Positions 8,418-17,730 of a stretch of DNA of 64,000 nt are shown here, one piece after another; position 1 is the first letter of the stretch, and the number at the start of each line of letters is the position of its first letter. The DNA lies in NCBI RefSeq assembly GCF_014653115.1, contig NZ_BNAD01000004.1, forward strand, positions 62,001 through 126,000, in the 5' to 3' direction. Source of the stretch: Nocardioides flavus (ex Wang et al. 2016). GTDB lineage: Bacteria; Actinomycetota; Actinomycetes; Propionibacteriales; Nocardioidaceae. Made by a program: the position numbers and the translations under genes. The notes under the pieces are model-generated. The model was not told the origin of the DNA. It was given only the letters and a program-made list of their open reading frames with translations, and ran no database searches.

Positions 8418-9832
8418 GGGATCACCACCTCGACGACCGATCCCTCGTCAGCAGCCGTGACGTCGATCCTCCCCCCGACCGCACCCACGCGGTCCCGCAC
8501 CGCGTCGACCACGGACCGGGCGCGTTCGGCGGTGAACCCCGAGAGGATGCTAAGCCGAAGGTCGGCACGCTCCTTCACGTCGACCTCGACCTCGACGTGC
8601 CGCGCGTCCGGCACGGCCAGCGCGCGCACGCAGGCGTACGCGGACATCGCCTCGGCCCGCGGCACGGCGGGCAGCTCGGGTGGTGGGACCAGCCGCACGG
8701 GGACGGGAGCCGTGGCAGCAAGACCCCGCAGAGCAGCGACCAGGCCGTCCGACTCGAGCAGCCGCGGGAAGACCGCCTGCCCCACTGCGCGCAGCCCGTC
8801 CAGCACGCCCTGCAGCTGCTCGACGGCCGACCGGAGGACCGCCCGATCGTCCGGGGTCGCCCTGCCCTCGGCAAGCGCGAGGCAGAACGTCGCCGCGACC
8901 AGCCTCTGCTGCGTCCCGTCGTGGAGGTCCCGCTCGATGCGGCGCCTCTCGCGGTCGGCCGCATCCACGACGCGGGCCTGGGACTGGCGCACCTCGAGGC
9001 TGCGCGCCGCGATGCCCGCAGCAGTCCGCAGGTTGTCGCGCAGGATCTCGTCGACGAGTGACGCACCGGGTCCGTCGTCCGGGGGCGGGAGCGGGACCTC
9101 GGGCTGCTTCGACGGCACGGGCGAGACCACCAGGTCCTCGAGACGGCGGGCCGCCGCCTCGAGCCGTCGCCGCACCACCCTCGTCCGCAGAGCGGCGAGG
9201 AGGACACCGGCCCCTGCCCCGGCCGCGGGGAGGAGCAGCCACCCCGCGCTCTCGACCAGCCGGGGGCCCACTCCCCACGACGTCCAGCGCGCGGCCGCGA
9301 CGGCCAGGACCCCCAGGGTGGCCGTCATCGCGCCCGCACGGACCGGGCCAGGTCCCTCGCTGGTGGTCACGGCCGCGAGCGCGACGGCCGCGGCGCCCGC
9401 GAGCAAGCCGGTGCTGGTCCTCGCGGCGGCCTCGACGGCGGTCCCCACCAGCGGCTCGCCCCGCGCGTCGCACGCGATCACGCACCGCGGGTCCTCGAAG
9501 GTGGCGTACGCGAGAGCGACCACCACGGCCGACGCGAGGGCGAGCAGGCCGACGAGCAGCGCTGCGCGGGACGGGCCGCCACCGAGCCACCCGTCGAGCA
9601 GGAGCACGGGAGCGACGGACTGCAGGGGGGCCAGCGCCAGGAGTGGCACGACCAGCTCTGCCGGCACCTGGGGCAGCCCCGCCGCGACGGGTGAGGCACC
9701 GCAGACCACGAGCAGGACGAGCGCCCAGCCGACCAGCCGGGCGCGCCTGCTCACCGCCCACGCCACGGCCGCCAGTCCGACGGCGCCGGACAGGCCCGCG
9801 ACCACCAGCGAGGCGATCACGTCCGGGTGCAT
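8405..9832 (-). CDS. Sensor histidine kinase HK1 with degenerate ATP-binding domain
   Basis: 475 aa. About seven membrane segments fill residues 5-217, followed by a charged linker and a HisKA_3 dimerisation domain, ERRRIERDLHDGTQQRL (295-311), in which the phosphoacceptor H304 is present (codon CAC at 8921-8923). The C-terminal region that should be HATPase_c has lost its boxes. Where active NarX-type kinases have an EALTN-x-x-KH N-box, it reads YACVRALAVPDARHV. Where a DDGRG box should be, it reads SILSGFTAERARS. The GxGL lid is absent. It probably cannot bind ATP and needs another kinase as phosphoryl donor. The start at 9832 has no strong ribosome site; HK1 overlaps the response-regulator gene. 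Confidence 0.85.
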   Translation of the reverse strand: MHPDVIASLVVAGLSGAVGLAAVAWAVSRRARLVGWALVLLVVCGASPVAAGLPQVPAELVVPLLALAPLQSVAPVLLLDGWLGGGPSRAALLVGLLALASAVVVALAYATFEDPRCVIACDARGEPLVGTAVEAAARTSTGLLAGAAAVALAAVTTSEGPGPVRAGAMTATLGVLAVAAARWTSWGVGPRLVESAGWLLLPAAGAGAGVLLAALRTRVVRRRLEAAARRLEDLVVSPVPSKQPEVPLPPPDDGPGASLVDEILRDNLRTAAGIAARSLEVRQSQARVVDAADRERRRIERDLHDGTQQRLVAATFCLALAEGRATPDDRAVLRSAVEQLQGVLDGLRAVGQAVFPRLLESDGLVAALRGLAATAPVPVRLVPPPELPAVPRAEAMSAYACVRALAVPDARHVEVEVDVKERADLRLSILSGFTAERARSVVDAVRDRVGAVGGRIDVTAADEGSVVEVVIPCGS

Positions 9833-9948
9833 GGACCGATTGTGCTCCCGTCCTGCCCTGCGGTCATCCGCAACGACCTGGTGCTGGCTCGATGGCGCTC
9901 GGACAGTCCGTCGCCGGACCGTGGAGTCCCCCACCCAGGAGGTCGACC

Positions 9949-10806
9949 ATGAAGAACATCGCTCCGCGTGTTGCCGCCGTCACCCTCGCGCTCGTCACTG
10001 CTGCGAGCACGGCCCTCGCCACGCCCACCCCGTCCGCGGCAGGTGCGCAGGACACCGTCGTCGAGGGTCTCCACGACGTCGGCGGGCACCGACTCTTCCT
10101 GACCTGCTCCGGCTCCGGCTCGCCCACAGTGGTCTACATGCACGGAGCGGTCTGGGACGCCGACACCGTCCCCCACGCCAATGCCCTCGCGATCCGCGAC
10201 CTGCTCGACGAGGACCACCACGTGTGTCTCTACGACCGGCGCAACGTGGGGCTGAGCGAGACCGTCGACGCCGTCCAGCAGCCCAAGGACGCGCTGCGCG
10301 ACCTCGAGCGCCTGCTGGGCGCAGCCGGCGTGGAACCGCCGTACGTCCTGCTCGGCGCGTCGTTCGGCGGCCTGCTGTCCTACCTGTACGCCAACGAGCA
10401 CCCCGACCAGGTCGCGGGCATGGTGCTCCTCGACTCGATGTTCCCCGACGAGCTCCAGTTCGACCGGTACTTCCCGCGCCTCGACCGCTACCAGTCCTTC
10501 CACCGCTCCGACATGTGCTGCGAGGTCGAGCGCATCAGCCACTGGAAGGCGATGAAGAAGGCGGCGCGCCACATCGGGAGAGAGCCCCGCATCCCGGTGA
10601 CCTACCTCGCATCGGCGCAGGAACCGTGGGGCGGCCTGGGCATACCGGAGTACGACGACAACATCATCGCGGCGCTCGAGGGCTACGTGGGGCGCTTCGC
10701 GCCGGGCGAGCTGCGATGGGTGGACGCCCCGCACTTCATGGAGCCGTTCGTGCCTGACGAGATCGCGGCAGCCGTGCGCGACGTCGCCGACCGCGCGCGC
10801 AGGTAG
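9949..10806 (+). CDS. Secreted alpha/beta hydrolase
   Basis: 285 aa with a signal peptide (basic MKNIAPR, hydrophobic core to about residue 25, likely cleavage near ATPTPSAAGA). The fold shows the oxyanion segment VVYMHGAVWD, the nucleophile elbow GASFGG with S138, and the likely catalytic H262 in VDAPHFMEP; the acid is less certain (LLDSMFPDE, D162, is a candidate). Substrate unknown; esterase or peptidase-like activity outside the membrane is plausible. AGGAGG lies 6 nt before the ATG at 9949. It is divergent from HK1 (116 bp between starts) and 24 bp before the TRAP-type lipoprotein, so those two plus-strand genes are probably one operon. Confidence 0.85.
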   Translation: MKNIAPRVAAVTLALVTAASTALATPTPSAAGAQDTVVEGLHDVGGHRLFLTCSGSGSPTVVYMHGAVWDADTVPHANALAIRDLLDEDHHVCLYDRRNVGLSETVDAVQQPKDALRDLERLLGAAGVEPPYVLLGASFGGLLSYLYANEHPDQVAGMVLLDSMFPDELQFDRYFPRLDRYQSFHRSDMCCEVERISHWKAMKKAARHIGREPRIPVTYLASAQEPWGGLGIPEYDDNIIAALEGYVGRFAPGELRWVDAPHFMEPFVPDEIAAAVRDVADRARR

Positions 10807-10830
10807 AGTCGGCCTCGAGGTCGTTGAGCC

Positions 10831-12408
10831 ATGGCACGCAGAGTGTTGCTCCCAGTGGTGCTGGCGCTGGCGGGTGCGCTGGCGTTCGCCGCGTGCACGC
10901 CCGGCGTCGGGACGGGCGGGAAGTCCGGGAGCCAGGTCGTCGTGCTCCGGCTCGCCGCGATCGGCGATCCCGCCGACAACCCTCAGTACGTCGGCCCCGC
11001 CACGTTCGCCGAGCAGCTCGAGGTCGTCTCGGACGGGCGGATCCGGGTCGAGCTGGACACGGAGTCCTTCGCGGACCACGCCGCGGACGAGGAGTCCGAC
11101 CTGGTCGCGGCCATCGCCGCCGGCGACGTCGACGGGGGCTGGCCGGCCACCCGGGCGTTCGCAGCGGCCGGGATCCCGGGGCTCGAGGTCGTCGAGGCCC
11201 CGATGACGCTGACCAGCCACGCCGCCGTGCGGGACCTGGTCACCTCGCCGGTCGCCGACGACCTGCTCGCGCGTCTCGGGGGGTCCGGGGTCGTCGGCCT
11301 GAGCCTGACCGCCGGGCCACTCCGTCGTCCCTTCGCCACTGGAGAGCCGCTCCTCGGTCCGGAGACGTGGGCCGGCAGACGGGTGCGCTCGTACAACTCA
11401 CCGGTGCAGGACGCGGCCCTCGAGGCGCTCGGCGCGACCCCGGTGCGGGCCGGGACCGGCTGGCTCCGCATGGTCGGGCAGGGCGAGCTCGACGCGGTCG
11501 AGATGGACGTCGCGCAGTACCACGCCAACGGCCACAGCACCGAGGCCGGACACCTGACCACCGGCGTGGTCCTGTGGCCCAAGGTGTTCGTGCCGGTCCT
11601 GTCGCAGGCCCGATGGGACTCGATGACCGAGCTGCAGCGGGGGTGGGTGACGCGTGCCGCCGAGCTCGCGCGCGAGGCCTCGGTGCAGGCCGACCACGAC
11701 GATCGTGCCGCGTTCAGCGAGCTGTGCTCGCGCGGGGTCCGGGGGCACGCGGCCGGCGAGCGGGCGCGCGGGCGCATGGTCCGTGCCCTGAGGCCCGTCC
11801 TCGCGGACCTCGCCGACGACCCACTGTGGGCCGACGTGCAGGCGGTCGCCGAGCGGCACCCGGAGCCCGCCTCGCTGGAGGCAGCGGCCTGTGTGCCCCG
11901 TGCCACCTACGAGGTGCGGTCCGACATCCGCGTTCCCGGCACGGTCTCCGCGATCCCTGACGGGACCTATCGGGTCTCGGTCTCGACCGAGGAGGTGCTC
12001 GCCGCGCTCGGTCCGGGCAAGGAGTCGACGGCCGGGGTCTGGACGCTGCGCGTCGCCGACGGGACGTACGAGCTCGACTGCGTGCCGCACAGGGACAGCA
12101 CCGGGACCGACTGCGACAACACCGAGGGCCTCCACGGCACGGGCTTCGACGTCAACCCGATGATGGCGGGACGCGTCAGTGGTGACGGCGATGTCGCGTA
12201 CTTCGTCCATGACCCGGAGCTCGCCCGGGCGCGCAGCGACTGCACGTTCCCAGCGGGCATCCAGCTCGACCGGGAGTCGTGCTACCCACGCACCGTGGAC
12301 CGCGTCCGGTGGTCCTTCGACGGCGCGCGGCTCACCCTCACGGACCTGGTCGCCGACATCGGCACCTGGCAGTACGTCGTCAAGCCGTGGCAGCGGATCG
12401 AGGACTGA
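10831..12408 (+). CDS. Orphan TRAP (DctP-type) solute-binding lipoprotein
   Basis: 525 aa. The signal peptide ends in the lipobox FAAC at about residue 21. The region to about residue 330 resembles DctP-type TRAP receptors: DPADNPQYVGPATFAEQLEV, the ligand-arginine region around GPETWAGRRVRSYNSPV, then ARAGTGWLRMVGQGELDAVE-like spacing. The remaining 190 residues, from about IPDGTYRVSVST, form an extra beta-rich domain with several Cys that I cannot name with confidence. No dctQ/dctM membrane genes are in the window, so transport is not supported; a receptor role for the neighbouring kinases is a possible reading. It overlaps the 3-prime end of the convergent HK2 gene by 29 bp. Confidence 0.75.
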   Translation: MARRVLLPVVLALAGALAFAACTPGVGTGGKSGSQVVVLRLAAIGDPADNPQYVGPATFAEQLEVVSDGRIRVELDTESFADHAADEESDLVAAIAAGDVDGGWPATRAFAAAGIPGLEVVEAPMTLTSHAAVRDLVTSPVADDLLARLGGSGVVGLSLTAGPLRRPFATGEPLLGPETWAGRRVRSYNSPVQDAALEALGATPVRAGTGWLRMVGQGELDAVEMDVAQYHANGHSTEAGHLTTGVVLWPKVFVPVLSQARWDSMTELQRGWVTRAAELAREASVQADHDDRAAFSELCSRGVRGHAAGERARGRMVRALRPVLADLADDPLWADVQAVAERHPEPASLEAAACVPRATYEVRSDIRVPGTVSAIPDGTYRVSVSTEEVLAALGPGKESTAGVWTLRVADGTYELDCVPHRDSTGTDCDNTEGLHGTGFDVNPMMAGRVSGDGDVAYFVHDPELARARSDCTFPAGIQLDRESCYPRTVDRVRWSFDGARLTLTDLVADIGTWQYVVKPWQRIED

Positions 12409-13945
12409 CGCCACCCAGCCGCGCGACGACCGTGGTCCCGCCGAGCTCGGGCGACGTGACGGTGAGAGACCCTCCGGCCGCCTCGACCCGGTCGGCGAGC
12501 CCGCGGAGGCCCGAACCGGACGGGTCCGCCCCTCCCCGTCCGTCGTCGCTCACCTCGAGCACCAGCGAACCGCCCTGCTCGGAGAGCGAGACCCGGACCT
12601 GCCCGGCCCCGCTGTGCCGCGCGGCGTTCGTCAAGGCCTCCGAGCACACGTAGAACGCCGCCGCCTCGATCGAGCGCTCAGCCGCCACCGAGCCGTCGAC
12701 CATGACGTCGACGTCGAGCGGGCTGGCCTCGGCCAGCGCCCGCACGGCGTGCTCGATCGCTCCGTCGCCGAGGTCGGCCGGCGGAGCCCCCTGTGCGACA
12801 GCGAGCACGTCCGCGCGCGCCCGCGCCAGCTGCTCCAGCGCCGTCTCGACGTCCGCCGAGACCGCTCGGGCGCCGGTCAGCGGCGCCAGCGCCTCGATGA
12901 CCTCGTCCAGACGCCGGAGAGCGTCGCTGCGGAGGAGCTCGACGATCGCCGCGCGCTCGTCGTCGACGGCCGCGATCAGCCTGGTCCGGCTGCGCCGCAG
13001 CTCCTCCAGCTGGTGCTCCTGCTCGTGCTGGAGCCGTGCCGACGCGGCCACCGGGCGTACGGCCTCCGCGACGGCCGCCGCCACCCCGGCGTCCTCGAGC
13101 AGGGGCGAGGACGACAGGACGACGGCGACCTCCTCGCCGGACTCGGCACGCACGACGTGCACGGGCCGACCCTCCACCGGCGGCTCGCCGGGTCCGTGGA
13201 GGACCAGGGAGAGGTCCGGGTCGCGCAGTGCGGTGCGCAACAGGTCCTCGACCAGCACCTGTCGCCGGTCCTGTCCCGGCGGGACCGGCGCGAGGAGACC
13301 TCGTCGCACGCGCCACACGGGGTCACCCGAGCCACGGCTCGCAGCAACCAGGCAACCCGCGACCGCCACCACCGCAAGGTCATGGGTGATCGGCAGCGCC
13401 TGCGGGTCGATCCGTGCCCAGGCGAAGCGTTCGAGGGCCCACGACGCGAGGAGGACGATCCCCAGCACGATCCCGCCGGCCGCCGTGAGGGCTCGCTCGC
13501 GTCCTCGCCCGGCACCGGTGGCCACGAGCGCTGCGACGACGACGCACAGCGTGCCCGAGACCAGTTGGCCGCCGCCTCCCCACGCGCACACCGCCGCGGC
13601 GGCGGCGGCGGTGAGCGACCGCCCCGTCCACGGCCTCGACGCCGTCGTCGTCCCCAGCGCCAGGACCAGGAACCCGTGGTGCAGCGTCCCGAGCGCGTGC
13701 ACAGACCCCAGCAGCCAGGTCGCGGCCGTCAGGCCCACGAGCGCCGCTCGGACAGGGTGGGAGCGCAGGAGGAGTGCTGCGCAGGCGAGTCCGACGCCCA
13801 CGCCGACGTCGAGTGCCGCGCGCCCGGCCGTCGCTCCAGGGACGGACAGGTCTGCCTGCCAGGCACGAACCGCGAGCACGCCCGTCACGAGCACCGCCGA
13901 CGCGGTGACGTACGGCACGGCACCGGTGCCGGCGGGATTCGGCAT
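12380..13945 (-). CDS. Sensor kinase HK2 lacking the phosphoacceptor histidine
   Basis: 521 aa. Seven or eight membrane segments (residues 10-202), a GAF-like or linker part, a coiled coil (QHEQEHQLEELRRSR, 306-320), then a HisKA_3-like helix reading DDERAAIVELLRSDALRRL (328-346). The usual ERxxIERDLHDGAQQRL has His; here R339 takes that place (codon CGC at 12929-12931) and the following Asp is S340. The ATP-binding domain is intact: SEALTNAARH (435-444), DDGRGG (467-472) and GSGLRGLADRV (477-487). HK2 should bind ATP but cannot autophosphorylate on the normal site. It lies 31 bp after hisH on the same strand, so it may be read through from the his operon. Confidence 0.85.
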   Translation of the reverse strand: MPNPAGTGAVPYVTASAVLVTGVLAVRAWQADLSVPGATAGRAALDVGVGVGLACAALLLRSHPVRAALVGLTAATWLLGSVHALGTLHHGFLVLALGTTTASRPWTGRSLTAAAAAAVCAWGGGGQLVSGTLCVVVAALVATGAGRGRERALTAAGGIVLGIVLLASWALERFAWARIDPQALPITHDLAVVAVAGCLVAASRGSGDPVWRVRRGLLAPVPPGQDRRQVLVEDLLRTALRDPDLSLVLHGPGEPPVEGRPVHVVRAESGEEVAVVLSSSPLLEDAGVAAAVAEAVRPVAASARLQHEQEHQLEELRRSRTRLIAAVDDERAAIVELLRSDALRRLDEVIEALAPLTGARAVSADVETALEQLARARADVLAVAQGAPPADLGDGAIEHAVRALAEASPLDVDVMVDGSVAAERSIEAAAFYVCSEALTNAARHSGAGQVRVSLSEQGGSLVLEVSDDGRGGADPSGSGLRGLADRVEAAGGSLTVTSPELGGTTVVARLGGVSPRSAATA

Positions 13946-13976
13946 GGCTCATTGTCCGTGCCCGGCCCCCTCCCCG

Positions 13977-14612
13977 TCAGGTCAGCGAGGAGACCCAGTT
14001 GCGCAGCAGCGCCGCGCCGGCGTCGCCGGACTTCTCCGGGTGGAACTGCGTCGCCGAGAGCGGACCGTTCTCCACGGCGGCGACGAACCGGTCGCCCCCG
14101 TGCTCGGCCCAGGTCACCAGCGGGGCGGTCGTCCGGTCGTTGGTGACGAGGTCCCACGAGCGCGCGGCGTAGGAGTGCACGAAGTAGAACCGCTCGTGCT
14201 CGACGCCGGCGAACAGGCGCGTGCCTGCCGGCACCTCCACGGTGTTCCAACCCATGTGGGGCACGACGTCGGCCTGGAGCCGGGTCACCAGGCCGGGCCA
14301 CTCGTCGCAGCCCTCGGTCTCCACTCCGTGCTCGACGCCGCCGGCGAAGAGGATCTGCATCCCGACACAGATGCCGAGCACCGGGCGGCCGCCGGCGAGA
14401 CGTCGGCCGATGATCCGCTCGCCCTTGATCGCGCGCAGCCCGGCCATGCAGGCGGCGTAGGCCCCGACGCCCGGGACGACGAGCCCGTCGGCCGCGAGCG
14501 CGGTGTCGAAGTCGCTCGTCAGCGTCACCGAGGCCCCGGCCCGCTCGACGGCGCGCACCACCGAGCGGAGGTTGCCCGACCCGTAGTCGAGGACGACGAC
14601 GTCCTTGCTCAC
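13977..14612 (-). CDS. hisH: Imidazole glycerol phosphate synthase, glutaminase subunit HisH
   Basis: Class I glutamine amidotransferase that supplies ammonia to HisF, 211 aa. The triad is visible: nucleophile Cys in [11 protein letters not shown] (about residue 83) and His/Glu in TQFHPEKSG (about residues 191-193). The oxyanion strand PGVGAY and N-terminal [12 protein letters not shown] are canonical. The ATG at 14612 overlaps the hisB stop by 4 bp. HisF is encoded 10.5 kb away after priA, so the two subunits come from separate transcripts unless there is very long read-through. Confidence 0.97.
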   Translation of the reverse strand: MSKDVVVLDYGSGNLRSVVRAVERAGASVTLTSDFDTALAADGLVVPGVGAYAACMAGLRAIKGERIIGRRLAGGRPVLGICVGMQILFAGGVEHGVETEGCDEWPGLVTRLQADVVPHMGWNTVEVPAGTRLFAGVEHERFYFVHSYAARSWDLVTNDRTTAPLVTWAEHGGDRFVAAVENGPLSATQFHPEKSGDAGAALLRNWVSSLT

Positions 14613-15217
14613 AGAGCACCCTTCGTCGACGGCACACCCGTCTCCCGGGGGTCGAACGCGATCGCGTCGCGGAACGCGCGCGCGAAGGCCTTGTACTGGG
14701 CCTCGACGATGTGGTGCGGGTCGCGGCCACCGAGGACCCGTACGTGCAGCGCGAGGTGTGCGTGGAACGAGATCGACTCGAAGACGTGGCGGGTCAGCGA
14801 GCCCATGTAGGCCGCGCCCGTCCCGCCGATGGCGACGTACTGCTGGCCCTCGGGCTCACCCGAGTGGACGCAGAACGGCCGGCCGGACACGTCGACGACG
14901 GCCTGCACGACCGCCTCGTCGAGCGGGACGGTGGCGTCGCCGAACCGGCGGATGCCGGACTTGTCGCCCAGCGCCTCGCGCAGCGCCTGGCCGAGGACGA
15001 TCGCGGTGTCCTCCACCGAGTGGTGGGCGTCGATGTGGGTGTCGCCCTCGGTGCGCACCACGAGGTCGACGAGGGAGTGACGGGCGAACGCGTCGAGCAT
15101 GTGGTCGTAGAACCCGACGCCGGTGGACACCTCCGCGCGGCCCGTGCCGTCGAGGTCGACCTCGACGAGGACGGTCGACTCCTTGGTGGTGCGCTCGATC
15201 CTGGCGGTGCGGCTCAT
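14609..15217 (-). CDS. hisB: Imidazoleglycerol-phosphate dehydratase HisB
   Basis: Dehydrates IGP to imidazole acetol phosphate, sixth step of histidine synthesis. It is 202 aa, the monofunctional form without the HAD phosphatase domain. Manganese-binding motifs are visible: [14 protein letters not shown] near residue 35, [15 protein letters not shown] near residue 60 and the second-half repeats [14 protein letters not shown] and [15 protein letters not shown]. The ATG at 15217 overlaps the hisC stop by 4 bp. Confidence 0.97.
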   Translation of the reverse strand: MSRTARIERTTKESTVLVEVDLDGTGRAEVSTGVGFYDHMLDAFARHSLVDLVVRTEGDTHIDAHHSVEDTAIVLGQALREALGDKSGIRRFGDATVPLDEAVVQAVVDVSGRPFCVHSGEPEGQQYVAIGGTGAAYMGSLTRHVFESISFHAHLALHVRVLGGRDPHHIVEAQYKAFARAFRDAIAFDPRETGVPSTKGAL

Positions 15218-16332
15218 GCTTGCTCCTTGGTCACGTCCGTGAGTGCCTTCTTGAATGCTGTCATCTCCTCCGGCGTGCCCACCGAGACCCGCAGCCACCC
15301 GTCGGGGCCGGTCTCGCGGATCAGCACGCCGCGCTCGACCAGTCCCTGCCAGACCGCGTGCCGGTCGGCGAAGCGGCCGAACAGCACGAAGTTGGCGTCG
15401 GAGTCGGCGACCTCGAAGCCCTGCTCGCGCAGCCAGGTGACGGTGGCGTCGCGCTCGGCGCGGAGGTCGTCGACACGGCCGAGCAGCTCGGGGGCGTGGC
15501 GCAGCGCGGCCAGCGCGGTCGCCTGCGTGACGCTCGAGAGGTGGTAGGGCAGGCGGACGACGCGGATCGCGTCGCAGATCGCGGGGTCCGCGGCGAGGTA
15601 GCCCAGCCGCAGGCCGGCCGCGGCGAACGCCTTGCTCATCGTGCGGGTCACCACGAGGTTGCGGTGGCGCGGCAGCAGCTCGAGCGCGCTCGAGGTGCCC
15701 GCGCGACGGAACTCGCCGTACGCCTCGTCGACGACCACCAGCCCGCCCGGCTCGTAGGACGCGGCCGCCTCGCACAGCATCGTGACCGCCTCCGGCGGCA
15801 GCGCCGTGCCGGTCGGGTTGTTGGGGCTGGGCAGCAGGACCACCGACGGGCGCCGCTCCAGCACCAGGTCACGCGCGGCGTCGAGGTCGAGGGAGAAGTC
15901 CTCGGCCCGGTGGCCGGCCACCCACTCGGTCATCGTGTCGCGGGCGTACTCGGGGTACATCGAGTAGGTCGGGGCGAACGAGAGCGCCACTCGCCCGGGA
16001 CCGCCGAAGGCCTGCAGCAGCTGGAGCATCACCTCGTTGGAGCCGTTGGCGGCCCACACCATGTCGGGGGTGATCCCAGTGCCGCCGGACGTGTCGAGGT
16101 ACGCCGCGAGCGCGGAGCGGAGCTCGACGAACTCGCGGTCGGGGTAGCGGTTCAACGACGCCGCCGCCTCCGCCACCGATCGCGCGATGTCGGCCGCCGC
16201 CTCCGGCGAGGGGCCGTACGGGTTCTCGTTGACGTTGAGCTGCACCGGGGCCTGCTCCAGCGACAGCTGCGGCGCGCCATAGGGCTCGATCCCCTGCAGC
16301 TCCTGGCGCAGGGGTGGGAAGGCGGCGCTCAC
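15214..16332 (-). CDS. hisC: Histidinol-phosphate aminotransferase HisC
   Basis: PLP-dependent fold-type I aminotransferase, 372 aa, converting imidazole acetol phosphate to histidinol phosphate with glutamate. Seen are [14 protein letters not shown] at the N-terminus, [13 protein letters not shown], the PLP-ring Asp in [10 protein letters not shown] and the Schiff-base Lys in [16 protein letters not shown]. The GTG at 16332 overlaps the hisD stop (GTGA). Related actinobacterial enzymes can also accept aromatic amino acids; the sequence does not decide this. Confidence 0.95.
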   Translation of the reverse strand: MSAAFPPLRQELQGIEPYGAPQLSLEQAPVQLNVNENPYGPSPEAAADIARSVAEAAASLNRYPDREFVELRSALAAYLDTSGGTGITPDMVWAANGSNEVMLQLLQAFGGPGRVALSFAPTYSMYPEYARDTMTEWVAGHRAEDFSLDLDAARDLVLERRPSVVLLPSPNNPTGTALPPEAVTMLCEAAASYEPGGLVVVDEAYGEFRRAGTSSALELLPRHRNLVVTRTMSKAFAAAGLRLGYLAADPAICDAIRVVRLPYHLSSVTQATALAALRHAPELLGRVDDLRAERDATVTWLREQGFEVADSDANFVLFGRFADRHAVWQGLVERGVLIRETGPDGWLRVSVGTPEEMTAFKKALTDVTKEQA

Positions 16333-17651
16333 TGCGCCGACCGGCCCGGCTCGAAGCGCACGCCGACGGCCTGGCCGTGACCCGGCAGGTCCTCGGCCTC
16401 GGCGAGCGTGACGACGTGGTCGGCGACGTCGGCGAGCGCGGCCCGGGAGTAGTCGACGACGTGCATCGACCGGGTGAACGCACGCACCGACAGCCCGCTG
16501 GAGTGGCACGCGCACCCTCCGGTCGGGAGCACGTGGTTGGAGCCCGCGGCGTAGTCCCCGAGCGACACCGGCGCCCAGGGCCCGACGAAGATCGCACCCG
16601 CGTTGCGCACGCGGGCAGCGACGGCTGCTGCGTCGCGTGTCTGGATCTCGAGGTGCTCGGCGGCATAGGCGTCGACGACCTGCACGCCCTGGTCGACGTC
16701 GTCGACCAGCACGATCGCGGACTGCGGCCCACCGAGGGCGGTCCGGACCCGCTCCGTGTGGCGGGTGGCGAAGACCTGCTTGTCGAGCTCGACCTCGGTG
16801 GCGTCGGCCAGCGCGAGCGAGTCGGTGACCAGCACCGAGGCGGCCATCGGGTCGTGCTCGGCCTGGCTGATCAGGTCGGCCGCGACGAAGGCCGGGTCCG
16901 CGGAGTCGTCGGCGAGGATCGCGATCTCGGTCGTGCCGGCCTCGGAGTCGATGCCGACCACGCCGCGCACCAGCCGCTTGGCGGCCGCGACGTAGATGTT
17001 GCCGGGACCGGTGACGAGGTCGACCGGACGGCACGGACCGGCACCGTGGGCGAACATGGCGATCGCCTGGGCGCCACCCACGGCGTACACCTCGTCGACG
17101 CCGAGCAGCGCGCACGCCGCCAGGATCGTGGGCTCCGGCAGGCCGCCGCGGGTCTTCTGGGGCGGGCTGGCCAGGGCGATCGAGCGCACGCCGGCCACCT
17201 GGGCGGGCACGACGTTCATCACGACGCTGCTCACCAGCGGGGCGAGCCCGCCGGGGACGTAGAGCCCGACGCGGTCGATCGGGACCTTGCGGTGGGTCAC
17301 GGTCGCGCCCGGCGCCACCTCGGTGGTGACGTCGCGCTCGAGCTCGGCCTCGCTGGTCTCCCGCAGCCGGCGTACGGACTCCTCCAGCGCCGCGCGCACG
17401 GCCGGGTCGAGCTCGGCGAGGGCGCGGTCGAGGGCCTCGCGCGGGACCCGGATGTCCTCGACACGCACGCCGTCGAAGCGCTCGGAGAGCTCGGCGATGG
17501 CCTCCACCCCGCGGGCGCGCACCGCGTCGATGATCGGCTGCACCTGATGCGTGGCGGCCTCGACGTCGAACTCGGCGCGAGGCACGCTCGTGCGGTAGTC
17601 GACGGACGCCGCGTCGGCGCCCCTCAGGTCGATGCGACGGATCAGGGACAT
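16329..17651 (-). CDS. hisD: Histidinol dehydrogenase HisD
   Basis: Zinc- and NAD-dependent enzyme for the last two steps of histidine synthesis, 440 aa. Zinc ligands and active site are seen in [17 protein letters not shown], in the AEHLEIQT segment and in [20 protein letters not shown]-site and signature residues are in [17 protein letters not shown] and [11 protein letters not shown]. Start at 17651 (MSLIRRIDL) rather than the longer frame to 17765, because TAGAAT lies 7 nt upstream and the extension runs into the promoter of the divergent LON gene. First gene of hisD-hisC-hisB-hisH. Confidence 0.97.
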   Translation of the reverse strand: MSLIRRIDLRGADAASVDYRTSVPRAEFDVEAATHQVQPIIDAVRARGVEAIAELSERFDGVRVEDIRVPREALDRALAELDPAVRAALEESVRRLRETSEAELERDVTTEVAPGATVTHRKVPIDRVGLYVPGGLAPLVSSVVMNVVPAQVAGVRSIALASPPQKTRGGLPEPTILAACALLGVDEVYAVGGAQAIAMFAHGAGPCRPVDLVTGPGNIYVAAAKRLVRGVVGIDSEAGTTEIAILADDSADPAFVAADLISQAEHDPMAASVLVTDSLALADATEVELDKQVFATRHTERVRTALGGPQSAIVLVDDVDQGVQVVDAYAAEHLEIQTRDAAAVAARVRNAGAIFVGPWAPVSLGDYAAGSNHVLPTGGCACHSSGLSVRAFTRSMHVVDYSRAALADVADHVVTLAEAEDLPGHGQAVGVRFEPGRSAQ

Positions 17652-17658
17652 GCTCCTG

Positions 17659-17664
17659 ATTCTA
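17659..17664 (-). promoter_or_regulatory. -10 box of the hisDCBH operon
   Basis: TAGAAT on the minus strand, 7 nt before the hisD ATG. CAGGAG lies in the 7-nt spacer, so a slightly longer transcript could also use a ribosome site. Confidence 0.55.
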
Positions 17665-17717
17665 GGTTCCCCGGCGGGTCGGGCCGAAGTCGCGGGTGCA
17701 GGGTGGACAGCGCTCGG

Positions 17718-17723
17718 TAGTGT
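17718..17723 (+). promoter_or_regulatory. -10 box of the LON-domain gene (leaderless)
   Basis: TAGTGT, 7 nt before the GTG at 17731. It is back to back with the hisD promoter in a 79-bp gap. Confidence 0.55.
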
Positions 17724-17730
17724 CACAGAC

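Noticed and set aside
8163..10757. An 864-codon open frame on the plus strand
   Set aside because: It is antisense to the response regulator and HK1 and then runs out of frame through the hydrolase; the sequence is Ser/Arg/Thr-rich noise.
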